A stretch of 64,000 nt of DNA from Sphingomonas lacusdianchii (GTDB lineage: Bacteria > Pseudomonadota > Alphaproteobacteria > Sphingomonadales > Sphingomonadaceae): the NCBI RefSeq assembly GCF_022664395.1, contig NZ_JAKRET010000001.1, positions 62,001 through 126,000 of the forward strand, read 5' to 3'. How positions within the stretch are numbered: the stretch's first letter is position 1; every line of letters begins with the position of its first letter. A program made the translations under genes and the position numbers. Below are positions 8,641 to 19,600 of the stretch, piece after piece. Below the pieces are notes generated by a model. That model saw only the letters and a program-made list of their open reading frames with translations. It made no database searches and was not told where the DNA came from.

Positions 8641-8903
8641 CGACCGACCAGCAGCGTCGAGGGAGCAAGCGCCAGATCGTCGGTAAAGGTCGCCGCCGGC
8701 TGCGGACGCGGGATCGGGTCGGCGGCGATCAGCCCCATCGTGACCGCGCCGACCGCGGCGAGGCCCGCCAGCCGGACCCCGGCGGCACGCGCGGCACCAT
8801 CCGCCCGCACCCGCGCGAAGACCGCCGGCGCCAGCGCGTCAAGCCGGGGATCGTCGGTGACGTCGGACAGGCGGCGCAGCGATTGGTCGAGATCGTCGGT
8901 CAT
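8637..8903 (-). CDS. CnrY-like membrane anti-sigma factor
   Basis: Small protein of 88 residues with a cytoplasmic N-terminus (DDLDQSLRRLSD...), one membrane helix (about residues 45-62, RLAGLAAVGAVTMGLIAA) and a short periplasmic tail. No recognisable zinc anti-sigma motif. Size, topology and position directly before the CnrX-like and sigma genes match CnrY (95 residues). The ATG at 8903 is chosen; an in-frame ATG at 8912 would add three residues. Its stop overlaps the next start. Assignment rests mainly on context and topology. Confidence 0.75.
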   Translation of the reverse strand: MTDDLDQSLRRLSDVTDDPRLDALAPAVFARVRADGAARAAGVRLAGLAAVGAVTMGLIAADPIPRPQPAATFTDDLALAPSTLLVGR

Positions 8904-8929
8904 GGCATCCATTCCATGGTTATACAGGA

Positions 8930-8943
8930 ATGCTACGCAGCAT
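8930..8943. promoter_or_regulatory. Short inverted repeat upstream of the metal-resistance operon
   Basis: ATGCT-ACGC-AGCAT lies 27 bp upstream of the anti-sigma start, within the likely promoter region of the cnrYXH-like/copAB operon. It could be an operator or part of the ECF promoter; there is no independent support. Confidence 0.3.
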
Positions 8944-9002
8944 GTCCGGTCAACCCTCGACCGGGCGGCGGAATATGCCGAATTTCGGGAAGGAACCGAT
9001 TC

Positions 9003-9020
9003 GGGCGGCATGTGCCGCCC
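9003..9020 (-). terminator. Hairpin downstream of tRNA-Cys
   Basis: A perfect 8-bp stem, GGGCGGCA/TGCCGCCC, with a 2-base loop begins 3 bp beyond the CCA end of tRNA-Cys. It fits a processing or termination hairpin, but no T-run follows on the minus strand. Confidence 0.4.
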
Positions 9021-9022
9021 CC

Positions 9023-9096
9023 TGGAGGCGCGACCGGGAATCGAACCCGGGTGCAAGGATTTGCAGTCCTCTGCGTCACCACTCCGCCATCGCGCC
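9023..9096 (-). tRNA. tRNA-Cys (GCA)
   Basis: 74-nt cloverleaf with encoded CCA. The acceptor strand GGCGCGA pairs with TCGCGCC; the anticodon arm contains CTGCAAA, giving anticodon GCA; the T-arm has GGTTCGATTCC. On the minus strand upstream, TTGACG at 9140-9145 may be its -35 element. It lies between the metal-resistance operon and the frameshifted acyltransferase gene. Confidence 0.96.
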
Positions 9097-9324
9097 TCGA
9101 TACGGTGGGAGGCGGGCATTTGCGTGCGTTTGCGCGCGGCGTCAAGCCCATCGCTTGCGTTCCTATCGTTCCGCCCTGCCGGACGTGGCTCGGACGACAG
9201 TCTGCGGAAGCGGCGTTGCCGGCAATATGCGCTACGTTCGATCGAGCGATATCTGAATCGGTGCAGCGGAACGCGTGGAAAATCGCAGGATTCTAGACCG
9301 ATAATCACTGTCAAAACTCGAACC

Positions 9325-9353
9325 GCGTCTTATAAGACGCCCGCTTTCAGCGG
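9325..9353 (+). promoter_or_regulatory. Perfect 16-bp palindrome plus hairpin before acyltransferase
   Basis: GCGTCTTATAAGACGC (9325-9340) is a perfect palindrome containing a -10-like TATAAG; TGTCAA lies 16 bp upstream as a weak -35. A second inverted repeat, CCGCT-TTC-AGCGG (9341-9353), follows at once. The pair lies 30-58 bp before the GTG start of the acyltransferase gene and could be promoter plus operator. The rest of 9097-9382 shows no gene. Confidence 0.4.
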
Positions 9354-9382
9354 TAGAAGGCGTCAATCAAAGCGGGGGCGCG

Positions 9383-11238
9383 GTGGAACATCGGAACGAT
9401 ATCGACGGACTGCGCGCGCTTGCCGTGGTCCCCATCGTGCTGTTTCACCTCGGCATCTACGCGTTGCCGGGCGGTTTCGTCGGCGTTGACGTCTTCTTTG
9501 TCATCTCCGGATACCTTATTACTTCGATTATCTGTCGCGAGATCGATGGCGGTCGTTTCTCGATCGCGGCATTTTATCGGCGTCGCGTCGTTCGCATTCT
9601 GCCGGCCTTGTTGTTCATGCTCGCGGCTACTTTGATAGCCGGCAAGTTTTGGCTTCTCGCCGTCGAATTACGCGACCTTGGAAAAAGCGCAGCCGCAGCG
9701 ATTGCGTTCGTGGCCAACATTCATTTCTGGTTTCCGCCGATTACTTTGACGCATCATCGGACACAAAACTACTACTGCATACCTGGTCATTGGGCGTCGA
9801 AGAGCAGTTCTACATTTTCTATCCATTCCTGCTGTTGCTGATCCGGCGTTGGCTGCCGGGCTTCCTGACCGGCGCGGTGCTGATCGCGACTTTGGGATCG
9901 TTTGCGCTATGCCTCTATTTCAGCAGGGTCGAACCGACGACAGCCTTCTATCTCCTGCCGACGCGCGCTTGGGAATTGGGGATGGGCGGGTTGGTCGCGC
10001 TGAATGTGGTACCGCGTCTCGCATCCAGACAGGCGCGGAATGTGGCCGCCTTCACGGGTGCGGCGCTTTTGATTATCTCTTTCGTCGAGATCCGGTCGGA
10101 TTTCGCGTTCCCGGCACCTTGGGCAATCATGCCATGTCTGGGGGCGGCTTTGCTCATTGCTTATGGTCGCGATGCCATGACGGCCACGGTCCTTTCGTGG
10201 GCGCCGGTGCGCGGCGTGGGAATGATCTCCTATTCGCTGTATCTCTGGCACTGGCCGATCATCACCCTCTACCGGCTTGAGAAGGGTATGTCGTTGACGA
10301 CCGGCGGGAAGGTGGTCGTACTGGCCATGACCTTCGGTGCGGCGCTGTTTTCGTACTTCATGATCGAACGTCCCTTCCTGCGCCGGTACCGGACGGCAAC
10401 GAACCGTCCGGTGCTGGTTGCCGGCGGCGTTGCGGTCGCGGCAATGGTTGGAGCGTCCCTCCTGATGGGCTCGCACGCGGAAGCAATCGTGCAGCATCCG
10501 GCCGCGGTCGACCGGGTCGGCAGCTATCTCAACTATCGCGCGATGCCGCAGCACCGGTACCAGTTCCGGCCGGGCAGCTGTTTTATCGGCGAGGGCGAAC
10601 AATATGATTTCAGACGTTGTTTGGTTCTGCGCTCCGATCGGCCCAATGTCATCGTCATGGGTGACAGTCATGCGGCACAACATTGGCGAGCCATCGCGTT
10701 GCGATATCCCAACGTCCATGTCGTTCAGGCAACTGCGTCCGGCTGCCGTCCGATCATCGAACTGAGCGGGCAGGAACGGTGCGTGTCCGTTATGCGAACC
10801 GTGTTCAACGACGTAGTCAGCCGCCCCGGCGTCACGGGAGCGGTTTTGGCAGGCAGGTGGAGAAAACGCGAAATCCCGTCGCTGGTCGAGACCGTCAAAC
10901 TGCTTCGTCGACGCAATCTGGCGGTGACCGTCATTGGCCCGACCGTCGAGTACAGGGCCGACATGCCGCGTATTCTGGCGCGCGCGATGTTGCGCGGCGA
11001 TACGGCCGACATGGCGGCGCAACTGCCATCGCAACGCATTGCCATGGACGGCAAGTTGCGACCGCTGATCGAGCGGGCGGGCGGCAGATATGTGTCGGAG
11101 GTCGAAGTGGAGTGCCCCGCAGGCAGGTGTCGATTGTTCGACAGCGATCACGGACCCTATCATTTCGACTATGGGCATCTGACCTTCGCAGCCTCGCGCG
11201 ATGTCATACAGCACTTGCCGGACGTCGCTAAGCAGTGA
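9383..11238 (+). pseudogene. OafA-type acyltransferase with SGNH domain, frameshifted
   Basis: An integral-membrane O-acyltransferase (acyltransferase 3 family) of the kind that acetylates surface polysaccharide, fused to a C-terminal SGNH domain. Frame one (from GTG 9383) gives HRNDIDGLRALAVVPIVLFH, the catalytic-His region, and GGFVGVDVFFVISGYLIT. Near 9731-9735 the frame breaks. The other frame continues with SADYFDASSDTKLLLHTWSLGVEEQFYIFYP, several membrane helices, then GDSHAAQHW and DYGHLTFAAS of the SGNH domain, to the stop at 11238. One extra base in the TTTCC run would restore a normal protein of about 618 residues. The gene is visibly more AT-rich than its neighbours. Either a real pseudogene or a sequence error. 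Confidence 0.82.
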
Positions 11239-11380
11239 TGCGAGGCATGGACGGCGTTTAGGTAGCGTCCGAAATTATACGCCGTCCCGTCCTTGGCGTG
11301 GGACGCGCGGCGCGATAGACAGCGCGTCGCGATGCTATGTGTATTGCGTGGCTAAAACAGTTGTGCGACAGGATTGCACC

Positions 11381-12052
11381 ATGACCGATTCGAACCAGAC
11401 CCGACCCGATTTCGAAGCGATGCGCCACGCGATGGTCGTCAGCCAGCTTCGCACCAGCGCCGTCAGCGATCCGCGCGTCGTCGATGCGATGGGCGACGTG
11501 CCGCGCGAGGCGTTCGTACCTTCGGCGCAGGCAGCGTTGGCCTATCGCGACGCGCCGTTGCCGCTGGGGGGCGGCCGGGCGATCAATCCGCCGCTGATTA
11601 CCGGCCGGCTGCTGGTCGCGGCCGACATCCGGCCGACCGACCGGGTGCTGCTGATCGGTGCGGCCATGGGCTATGCCGCGGCGGTGGCGGCGCGGCTGGC
11701 GGGGTCGGTGGTCGCGCTGGAGGAAGATGCCGGCCTTGCCGGCGCGGCGCGCGACGCCATTGCCGATACGAAGGTGACGGTGGTCGAAGGGCCGCTCAAC
11801 GCCGGCTGGGCCGAGGGTGCGCCCTATGACGTCATCATCATCGACGGCGCGATCGAGCAGGTCCCCGACGCCGTCGCGGGGCAGCTCGCCCCCGGCGGGC
11901 GGCTGGCGACCGGACTGGTCGATCGCGGAGTGACGCGCCTGGCGCTTGGCCGGCGTAGCGAAGGCGGGTTCGGGGTGGTGGATTTCGCCGATCTTGAATG
12001 TGTCGTTCTACCGGGCTTCGCACGGCCCAAGACGTTTCAGTTCGCAAGGTAA
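11381..12052 (+). CDS. pcm: Protein-L-isoaspartate O-methyltransferase family
   Basis: SAM-dependent methyltransferase of the Pcm family, 223 residues, which starts repair of isoaspartyl damage. MRHAMVVSQLRTSAVSDPRVVDAMGDVPREAFVP is the family N-terminus; the SAM motif region reads VLLIGAAMGYAAAVAARLAG, with YDVIIIDGAIEQVP later. Motif I is GAAMGY rather than the usual GxGxGY, so activity is slightly uncertain. The ATG at 11381 is chosen; an upstream extension in the same frame has no support. It lies 7 bp before the TolC family gene, a pairing common in alphaproteobacteria. Confidence 0.88.
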   Translation: MTDSNQTRPDFEAMRHAMVVSQLRTSAVSDPRVVDAMGDVPREAFVPSAQAALAYRDAPLPLGGGRAINPPLITGRLLVAADIRPTDRVLLIGAAMGYAAAVAARLAGSVVALEEDAGLAGAARDAIADTKVTVVEGPLNAGWAEGAPYDVIIIDGAIEQVPDAVAGQLAPGGRLATGLVDRGVTRLALGRRSEGGFGVVDFADLECVVLPGFARPKTFQFAR

Positions 12053-12059
12053 GGAACAT

Positions 12060-13631
12060 ATGCGGGGGGGGAAGTTCATCGGTGGGGTCGCGGCGCTGGC
12101 GTTGCTGGCCTCCCCTGCGAGTGCGGAGACGTTGCGCGAGGCTTTGGCACGCGCCTATGCGACCAATCCGCAGCTGACGCAGGCGCGCGCCAACCAGCGC
12201 GCCACCGACGAAACGGTGCCGATCGCGCGGTCGCAGGGGCTGCCGCAGATCACCACCCAGGGACAGGTGATCGAGAACGTCCTGACCCAGGCCAGTCGCG
12301 GTTTCACCCAGGCTCCCCGGACCGGCAGCGTTCAGCTGAACCTCAGCCAGTCGCTCTATGCCGGCGGGGCGGTGCGTAACGGGGTCCGCGCCGCCGATGC
12401 ACGGGTCGATGCCGGTCGCGCCAATCTGCGCAGTACCGAGGCGAATGTCTTCACGCTGGTCGTCGCCGCCTATAACGACGTGATCCGCGACGAGGCGATC
12501 GTGCGGCTGAACCAGCAGAATGTCCGCGTGCTCGAGGTCAATCTGCAGGCGTCGCAGGACCGGTTCCAGGTCGGCGACCTGACCCGCACCGACGTCGCCC
12601 AGTCCGAGGCGCGGCTGGCATCGGCACAGGCGCAGCTGCGCAATGCCGAGGCATCGCTGATCCGCAGCCGCGAGAATTATGTTGCGACGACGGGCGAGCC
12701 GGCGGGAACGCTCGACGCGCCGCCGGCGCTGCCGAACCTGCCCGCCGATCCCAATGGCGCAGTGGGCGTGGCGGTTTCGAACAACCCGGCGCTGATCGCG
12801 GCACGGCGCAGCAGCGATGCGGCCGGATTCGACGTGCGCGTCGCCCGCTCCAACCGGCTCCCGCAGGTCAGCGCGGTGGCCGGCGGCGGCTATACCAGCT
12901 TCCTCGGATCGGCGCAGTCGGTGAACGGCATCGTGCTGCAACAGGATGGCGGACAGGCGCAGGCCGGGGTGCAGTTCAGCCTGCCGCTGTTCCAGAGCGG
13001 TCGACCGAGCGCACAGATCCGCCGGGCGCAGGCATTGGAAGGTGCCGCGATCGAGCAGGTGACCCAGGTCGAACGATCGGTGGTGTCGGACGCACGTTCG
13101 GCGTTCGCCGCGTGGCAATCGGCGTTGCGCGTGATCGAATCGTCGGAAGTGCAGGTACAGGCCAATCGCCTGTCGCTGGAAGGGGTGCGCGCCGAGAACA
13201 GTGTCGGGACGCGTACGATTCTCGACATCCTTAACGCCGAGCAGGAATTGCTCAATTCGCAGGTGCAGCTGGTGTCGGCGCGGCGCGACGCCTATGTCGC
13301 CGGCTTCGCGCTGCTCGCGGCGATGGGCCGGGCAGAGGCGCGCGACCTCGGGCTGGACGGCGGGGCGCTGTACGATCCGGTCGCGAATTACGAACGGGTT
13401 CGCAACCGCATCTGGGACTGGAGCGACGATCCCGCGCCGGTGCCGGTCGCGCCGAGCACGGTCAACACCCCGGCGCAGACGCCCGTGGTGACCCGCGAAC
13501 TCGATCCCGCGTTGCAGCGGACCCCCAATCCCTATACCCCGACGCAGGGCATCGACGCGCCAAATCGACAGGGTGGAGCACCGCGCGCAACGCAGGGCGT
13601 TGACACGCCGCGGACGAACCCCGAAGGCTAG
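12060..13631 (+). CDS. TolC family outer-membrane efflux protein
   Basis: Trimeric outer-membrane channel component for type I secretion or RND efflux. 523 residues with a signal peptide (GGVAALALLASPASA), then two TolC repeats of paired helices and strands: ETLREALARAYATNPQLTQARAN starts the first, NNPALIAARRSSDAAGFDVRVARS the second, and the late motif VGTRTILDILNAEQELLNSQVQLVSARRD is diagnostic. A Pro/Thr-rich tail of about 60 residues follows. AAGGAAC precedes the ATG at 12060. Probably co-transcribed with pcm. Confidence 0.93.
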   Translation: MRGGKFIGGVAALALLASPASAETLREALARAYATNPQLTQARANQRATDETVPIARSQGLPQITTQGQVIENVLTQASRGFTQAPRTGSVQLNLSQSLYAGGAVRNGVRAADARVDAGRANLRSTEANVFTLVVAAYNDVIRDEAIVRLNQQNVRVLEVNLQASQDRFQVGDLTRTDVAQSEARLASAQAQLRNAEASLIRSRENYVATTGEPAGTLDAPPALPNLPADPNGAVGVAVSNNPALIAARRSSDAAGFDVRVARSNRLPQVSAVAGGGYTSFLGSAQSVNGIVLQQDGGQAQAGVQFSLPLFQSGRPSAQIRRAQALEGAAIEQVTQVERSVVSDARSAFAAWQSALRVIESSEVQVQANRLSLEGVRAENSVGTRTILDILNAEQELLNSQVQLVSARRDAYVAGFALLAAMGRAEARDLGLDGGALYDPVANYERVRNRIWDWSDDPAPVPVAPSTVNTPAQTPVVTRELDPALQRTPNPYTPTQGIDAPNRQGGAPRATQGVDTPRTNPEG

Positions 13632-13651
13632 GCGTTCAAGGGGCGGAACGA

Positions 13652-14215
13652 ATGAGGGTTGCGATGGGCGATATCAGCAACGAAACGTCGATGGAGGACA
13701 TCCTTTCCTCGATCAAGCGGATCATCGCCGAAGAGGGCGAAGGATCGGCCCAGGCGTTGCGCGGGCGCAAGTCGATACGGACGGCACAGCCGCGCGACGT
13801 GGATGATCGCGACGAAATTCTCGAACTGAACCAGAGCGTTGCCGCGCCGCCGCCACCGCCCCGCATGGAACAGCCCCGGGTCGAGCAGCCCCGCGTCGAG
13901 GCGCCGCGGGTTGAACGTCCGCGTCCGCCCGAGCCGCGGATGGACGACGAACCGGAGCCGATGCCGGCGGCCCCCGCACCGGGCAAGGTCGATGCGTCGA
14001 TCGTATCGGACCGCGCCGCCGAGGCGAGTCGCGGTGCGCTGGATCAGTTGTCGCGGATGCTGGTGAAGCCCGAGACGCCGGGAGCCGATTCGCTCGAAGG
14101 GCTGGTCCGCGAAATGCTCCGCCCGATGCTGCGCGAATGGCTCGATGCGAAACTGCCGGGCATCGTCGAGTCGATGGTCGCGCGCGAGATCGCCCGGATC
14201 AGCGGCCGCGAATAA
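13652..14215 (+). CDS. popZ: PopZ polar organizing protein homologue (DUF2497)
   Basis: 187 residues with the three-part PopZ layout: a short N-terminal helix (SMEDILSSIKRIIAEE), a disordered Pro/Glu-rich linker (RMEQPRVEQPRVEAPRVERP, with PPPPP), and C-terminal helices LEGLVREMLRPMLREWLDAKLPGIVE plus REIARISG that mediate oligomerisation. In Caulobacter this protein forms the cell-pole hub that anchors ParB-parS. The start is ambiguous: ATG 13652 has AAGGGG upstream, ATG 13664 has GAGGG. It sits between the TolC gene and valS. Confidence 0.88.
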   Translation: MRVAMGDISNETSMEDILSSIKRIIAEEGEGSAQALRGRKSIRTAQPRDVDDRDEILELNQSVAAPPPPPRMEQPRVEQPRVEAPRVERPRPPEPRMDDEPEPMPAAPAPGKVDASIVSDRAAEASRGALDQLSRMLVKPETPGADSLEGLVREMLRPMLREWLDAKLPGIVESMVAREIARISGRE

Positions 14216-14257
14216 CACTCTCTTGCAACGCCGCCGCATCCGCGCCATGCGGCGGCG

Positions 14258-16933
14258 ATGAGCGAACTGCCCAAGACTTTCGATCCCGCCGCCATCGAAG
14301 CGCGCTGGTATGCCCATTGGGAACAGGGCGGCCTTTTCCGGCCCGAGCGTCCGAATGCGACGCCGTGGACGATCGTCAACCCGCCGCCCAATGTGACGGG
14401 CAGCCTGCATATCGGCCACGCGCTCGACAACACGCTGCAGGACATACTGGTCCGCTATGCCCGGTTGCAGGGCAAGGATGCGCGCTGGGTGGTCGGTACC
14501 GACCATGCCGGCATCGCCACGCAGATGGTCGTCGAACGGCAGATGAATGCCGCCGGACAGAAGCGCACCGATTTCTCGCGCGACGACTTCATCGCGAAGG
14601 TCTGGGAGTGGAAGGCGGAAAGCGGCGGACAGATTACCGGCCAGTTGCGGCGGCTGGGCTGTTCGATGGACTGGGCAAACGAACGCTTCACCATGGACGA
14701 CGGCTTTTCGAAGGCCGTGCTCAAGGTCTTTGTCGAACTGCACCGTCAGGGTCTGCTGTACCGCGACAAGCGGTTGGTCAATTGGGACCCGGGCCTTGGC
14801 ACCGCGATCAGCGACCTCGAGGTCGAAACGCGTGAGGTGAAGGGCAACTTCTGGCGTCTGCGCTACCCGCTGGCCGATGGGTCGGGCTTTATCGAGGTGG
14901 CGACGACGCGGCCCGAAACGATGCTCGCCGACATGGCGGTCGCGGTCCATCCCGACGATGCGCGCTACACCGCGCTGATCGGCAAGCAGGTGCGCCTGCC
15001 GATCACCGGTCGCCTGATCCCGATTGTCGCCGACGAGCATGCCGACCCCGCACTGGGATCGGGCGCGGTCAAGATTACGCCCGGTCACGACTTCAACGAT
15101 TTCGAGGTCGGTCGGCGGGCGGGCATCGAAGCGCGCGACATGCTGAACATGCTCGATGCGAAGGCGTGCATCGTGCAGACCTCGGACGGGCTGATTCCCG
15201 ACGCGTTCCTCGGCCTGTCGAGCGGTGACGCCCGCAAGGCAGTCGTTGGCCGGTTGAAGGACGAAGGCGTCCTGATCCCCCATCTCGACAAGGACGGCGC
15301 CGAGCATGACGCCGAACCGCGCACGATCCAGACGCCGTACGGCGACCGGTCGGGTGTGGTCATCGAACCGTGGCTGACCGACCAATGGTATGTCGATGCC
15401 GCGACGCTCGCCCAGCCGGCGATCGAGGCGGTGCGATCGGGTGCGGTCAAGATCGTGCCCAAGTCGTGGGAAAAGACCTATTTCAACTGGATGGAGAATA
15501 TCCAGCCGTGGTGCGTGTCGCGCCAGCTGTGGTGGGGGCATCGCATCCCGGCATGGTTTGCGGACGACGGCCGGGTGTTCGTCGCCGAAACCTATGAAGA
15601 GGCGCAGGCCGAGGCTGGTCCCGGCGTTGCGCTGAAGCAGGACGAGGACGTTCTCGACACGTGGTTCTCCTCAGCCTTGTGGCCGTTCGCGACGCTCGGC
15701 TGGCCGGAGAATAGCGATCCGACGCTCGGCGGGCGCTACAGCAACGACGTGCTGATCTCGGGCTTCGACATCCTGTTCTTCTGGGACGCGCGGATGTTGA
15801 TGCAGGGCATTCATTTCATGAAGGAGGTGCCGTTCAAGACGCTGTACCTCCACGGCCTCGTCCGTGCCGCCGATGGCGCGAAGATGTCGAAGTCGAAGGG
15901 CAATACCGTCGATCCGCTGGGGCTGATCGATCGTTATGGCGCCGACGCGCTGCGCTTCTTCATGGCGGCGATGGAAAGCCAGGGCCGCGACATTAAGATG
16001 GATGAGAAGCGGGTCGAGGGCTATCGCAACTTCGCGACCAAGCTGTGGAACGCCACCCGCTTCGCGCAGGCCAACGGTATCGGTGCGTCGGCGACGATCG
16101 AACCGCCCAAGGCCGAACTGGCGGTCAATCGCTGGATCATCGCCGAAACGATCGAGACGGTACAGGCATTGGACCTCGCACTGGCCGATCTGCGCTTCGA
16201 CGGCGCGGCGAACACCATCTACCAATTCACGTGGAGCCGGTTCTGCGACTGGTATCTCGAACTGATCAAGCCGGTGTTGCAGGGCGGGTCCGAGGGCGGC
16301 GACGAAACGCGCGCCGTCGCGGGCTGGGTGCTCGATCAGATCCTCGTGATGCTGCACCCATTCATGCCGTTCATCACCGAGGAACTATGGCATGCCCTCG
16401 GCGAGCGGTCGAACGACGTGATCGTCGCGCGCTGGCCGATGGCGGATGCGCGGGCGATCGATCCGGCGGCGCGGGCGGAGATCGACTGGCTGATCCGGCT
16501 GGTAAGCGAAATCCGCGCGGCGCGGACCGAGCTGAACGTACCGCCGGGGGCGCGGCTGCCGCTGCACGTGCGCGATGCGTCCGGCGTGACGGTCGAGCGG
16601 CTGGGCCGTCAGGGCGCGGTGCTGGCGCGGCTGGCGCGCGTCGATGCGGTTGCCGGCGACGTGCCGGCTGGCGGGGCGTTGCAGATCGTGGTCGATGAGG
16701 CGACCTTCGTCCTGCCGCTGGGCGACGTCATCGACCTCGATGCCGAACGCGTCCGCCTGACCAAGGCGATCGCAGCGGCGGAGAAGGAGCGGGACGCGCT
16801 GGGCGGGCGCCTCGGCAATGCGAGCTTCGTCGAGCGCGCCAAGCCGGAGGCGGTCGAGAAGGCGCGGGCGGACCATGCCGACAAGATGGCCGAGGCGGCG
16901 CGGCTGCATGCGGCGCTGGGGCGGCTCGGGTAA
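14258..16933 (+). CDS. valS: Valine--tRNA ligase
   Basis: Class I synthetase, 891 residues, charging tRNA-Val. N-terminal [19 protein letters not shown] motif ([13 protein letters not shown], about residue 50), the editing domain with [11 protein letters not shown] and [19 protein letters not shown], the [16 protein letters not shown] block, KMSKSKGN (about residue 547), the anticodon-binding domain, and a C-terminal coiled coil (about 835-885). Length and domain order are complete. Confidence 0.98.
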   Translation: MSELPKTFDPAAIEARWYAHWEQGGLFRPERPNATPWTIVNPPPNVTGSLHIGHALDNTLQDILVRYARLQGKDARWVVGTDHAGIATQMVVERQMNAAGQKRTDFSRDDFIAKVWEWKAESGGQITGQLRRLGCSMDWANERFTMDDGFSKAVLKVFVELHRQGLLYRDKRLVNWDPGLGTAISDLEVETREVKGNFWRLRYPLADGSGFIEVATTRPETMLADMAVAVHPDDARYTALIGKQVRLPITGRLIPIVADEHADPALGSGAVKITPGHDFNDFEVGRRAGIEARDMLNMLDAKACIVQTSDGLIPDAFLGLSSGDARKAVVGRLKDEGVLIPHLDKDGAEHDAEPRTIQTPYGDRSGVVIEPWLTDQWYVDAATLAQPAIEAVRSGAVKIVPKSWEKTYFNWMENIQPWCVSRQLWWGHRIPAWFADDGRVFVAETYEEAQAEAGPGVALKQDEDVLDTWFSSALWPFATLGWPENSDPTLGGRYSNDVLISGFDILFFWDARMLMQGIHFMKEVPFKTLYLHGLVRAADGAKMSKSKGNTVDPLGLIDRYGADALRFFMAAMESQGRDIKMDEKRVEGYRNFATKLWNATRFAQANGIGASATIEPPKAELAVNRWIIAETIETVQALDLALADLRFDGAANTIYQFTWSRFCDWYLELIKPVLQGGSEGGDETRAVAGWVLDQILVMLHPFMPFITEELWHALGERSNDVIVARWPMADARAIDPAARAEIDWLIRLVSEIRAARTELNVPPGARLPLHVRDASGVTVERLGRQGAVLARLARVDAVAGDVPAGGALQIVVDEATFVLPLGDVIDLDAERVRLTKAIAAAEKERDALGGRLGNASFVERAKPEAVEKARADHADKMAEAARLHAALGRLG

Positions 16934-16965
16934 GGGTACGCCGGCGTTTTTCGGGTTACCGATTC

Positions 16966-17060
16966 GTCATTCTCGAGAAGGCGGGAATCCATAGACGTAA
17001 TCGTTCGGATCGTTGTCCGGCGTCAGCGTTTATGGGTCCCCGCCTTCGCAAGGACGACGA
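16966..17060. repeat. REP-like intergenic inverted repeat
   Basis: Two facing copies of a motif built on 'GTCATTCTCGAGAAGGCGGG' and 'CCCGCCTTCGCAAGGACGA' flank about 50 bp between valS and the convergent lipid kinase gene. The same GCGAAGGCGGG core recurs near 43.9 kb and a related one near 60.4 kb, so this is a dispersed repeat and may act as a transcription stop. Confidence 0.6.
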
Positions 17061-17118
17061 TCGGTGTTGGCGGCGTCGCGCTCGGCTTGCGTATGGGGCC
17101 GCCCGCGCACCGATGACT

Positions 17119-18003
17119 TCACGCCTCGACTGGCGCCATCACCTCGATGATGCCCGCCGCGACCTTTGCCATGACCGGGGTCTTGGCCAGCACCTCGCCG
17201 TCGATCGAGATCGGCAGTGGGGGAACGGTTTCGATGCGGAGTGCCTTGCCGTGGAAGGTCACCGTATCGACCCGGCGGGAATCGAGGCGGAAGAAGCCCG
17301 CCGCCCAATTGCGCACCAGGCTGCGCTTACCCTTGCCGCACACGACCTGGATGATGATTTCGCCGCTGTCGAGTCGCGCTTCCTCGACCAGTTCGGTCCC
17401 GCCATGGAAACGGCCGTTGGAGATGCGGACTTCGGTGGCGGTCATCCGCTTGGCGTTGGTCCCTTCGCCAACGATCAGTTGAAAGGGGTGGAACTTCGCG
17501 AATTGCAGCGTCGCCCATGCCAGATAGCCAGCGCGGCCGAACAGTTTCTTGACGCCGTGCGGCACGGTCTGCGCGATCTGCGGCGACAGGCCGATCGCGG
17601 CGCAATTGGCGAAATAGTCGCCGTCGATCATGCCGAGGTCGATGCGGCGCGGCCGACCGGTCTTCAGCACCTCTACCGCTCCGGGAATGTCGAGCGGGAT
17701 GCCGAGCGTGCGGCAGAAGCTGTTGGCGGTGCCGAAAGGGAGGACGCCGAGGATCACGTCATGACCGAGCAGATAGTCGACGAGGCTGCTGATCGTGCCG
17801 TCACCGCCGCCGAGGATCACCAGATCGGGTTTGCGTTCGAGCGCGCGTTGCAGCGTGGGTACGAGGTCGTCGGGGTCTTCGACGGCATGGGCGTCGACTT
17901 CGAACGGCATGCCCTGCATCGCGCTGCATGCCTGGGCGAACTGGTCTTGCCCGCTGCGCGACCGGGCATTGACGATCATGGCGGCGGAGCGGATCTGCGT
18001 CAT
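17119..18003 (-). CDS. Diacylglycerol/lipid kinase family protein
   Basis: 294-residue lipid kinase of the DagK/YegS type. The ATP-binding motif GGGDGTISSLVDYLLG is at about residues 64-79, then GVLPFGTANSFCRTLGIP, and the C-terminal beta-sandwich ends with PPLPISIDGEVLAKTP. The probable substrate is diacylglycerol or a related lipid at the inner membrane. The ATG at 18003 is chosen; the same frame is open further upstream without a good ribosome-binding site. Divergent from hemB. Confidence 0.9.
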   Translation of the reverse strand: MTQIRSAAMIVNARSRSGQDQFAQACSAMQGMPFEVDAHAVEDPDDLVPTLQRALERKPDLVILGGGDGTISSLVDYLLGHDVILGVLPFGTANSFCRTLGIPLDIPGAVEVLKTGRPRRIDLGMIDGDYFANCAAIGLSPQIAQTVPHGVKKLFGRAGYLAWATLQFAKFHPFQLIVGEGTNAKRMTATEVRISNGRFHGGTELVEEARLDSGEIIIQVVCGKGKRSLVRNWAAGFFRLDSRRVDTVTFHGKALRIETVPPLPISIDGEVLAKTPVMAKVAAGIIEVMAPVEA

Positions 18004-18014
18004 GCGGTCGGTAA

Positions 18015-19596
<1,582 letters not shown>

Positions 19597-19600
<4 letters not shown>

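Noticed and set aside
9003..9382. tRNA-Cys as the insertion site of an island carrying the acyltransferase
   Set aside because: The acyltransferase is on the 5' side of the tRNA, whereas integration normally uses the 3' end, and no repeat of the tRNA end or integrase is visible.
9726..9740. Programmed -1 frameshifting in the acyltransferase gene
   Set aside because: The direction would fit, but there is no slippery X-XXY-YYZ heptamer at the break, so mutation or sequence error is simpler.
9649..11238. Second acyltransferase frame as a separate functional gene
   Set aside because: It starts in the middle of the acyltransferase domain and lacks the catalytic N-terminal helices; it is the 3' part of the frameshifted gene.
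11250..11286. Inverted repeat GACGGCGT/ACGCCGTC after the acyltransferase gene as a terminator
   Set aside because: The loop is 21 bases and no T-run follows; too weak to call.
13628..15541. Long open frame (637 codons) on the minus strand opposite popZ and valS
   Set aside because: It is antisense to two clear genes and its translation is Arg/His-rich without any family motif. Such frames are common in GC-rich DNA.
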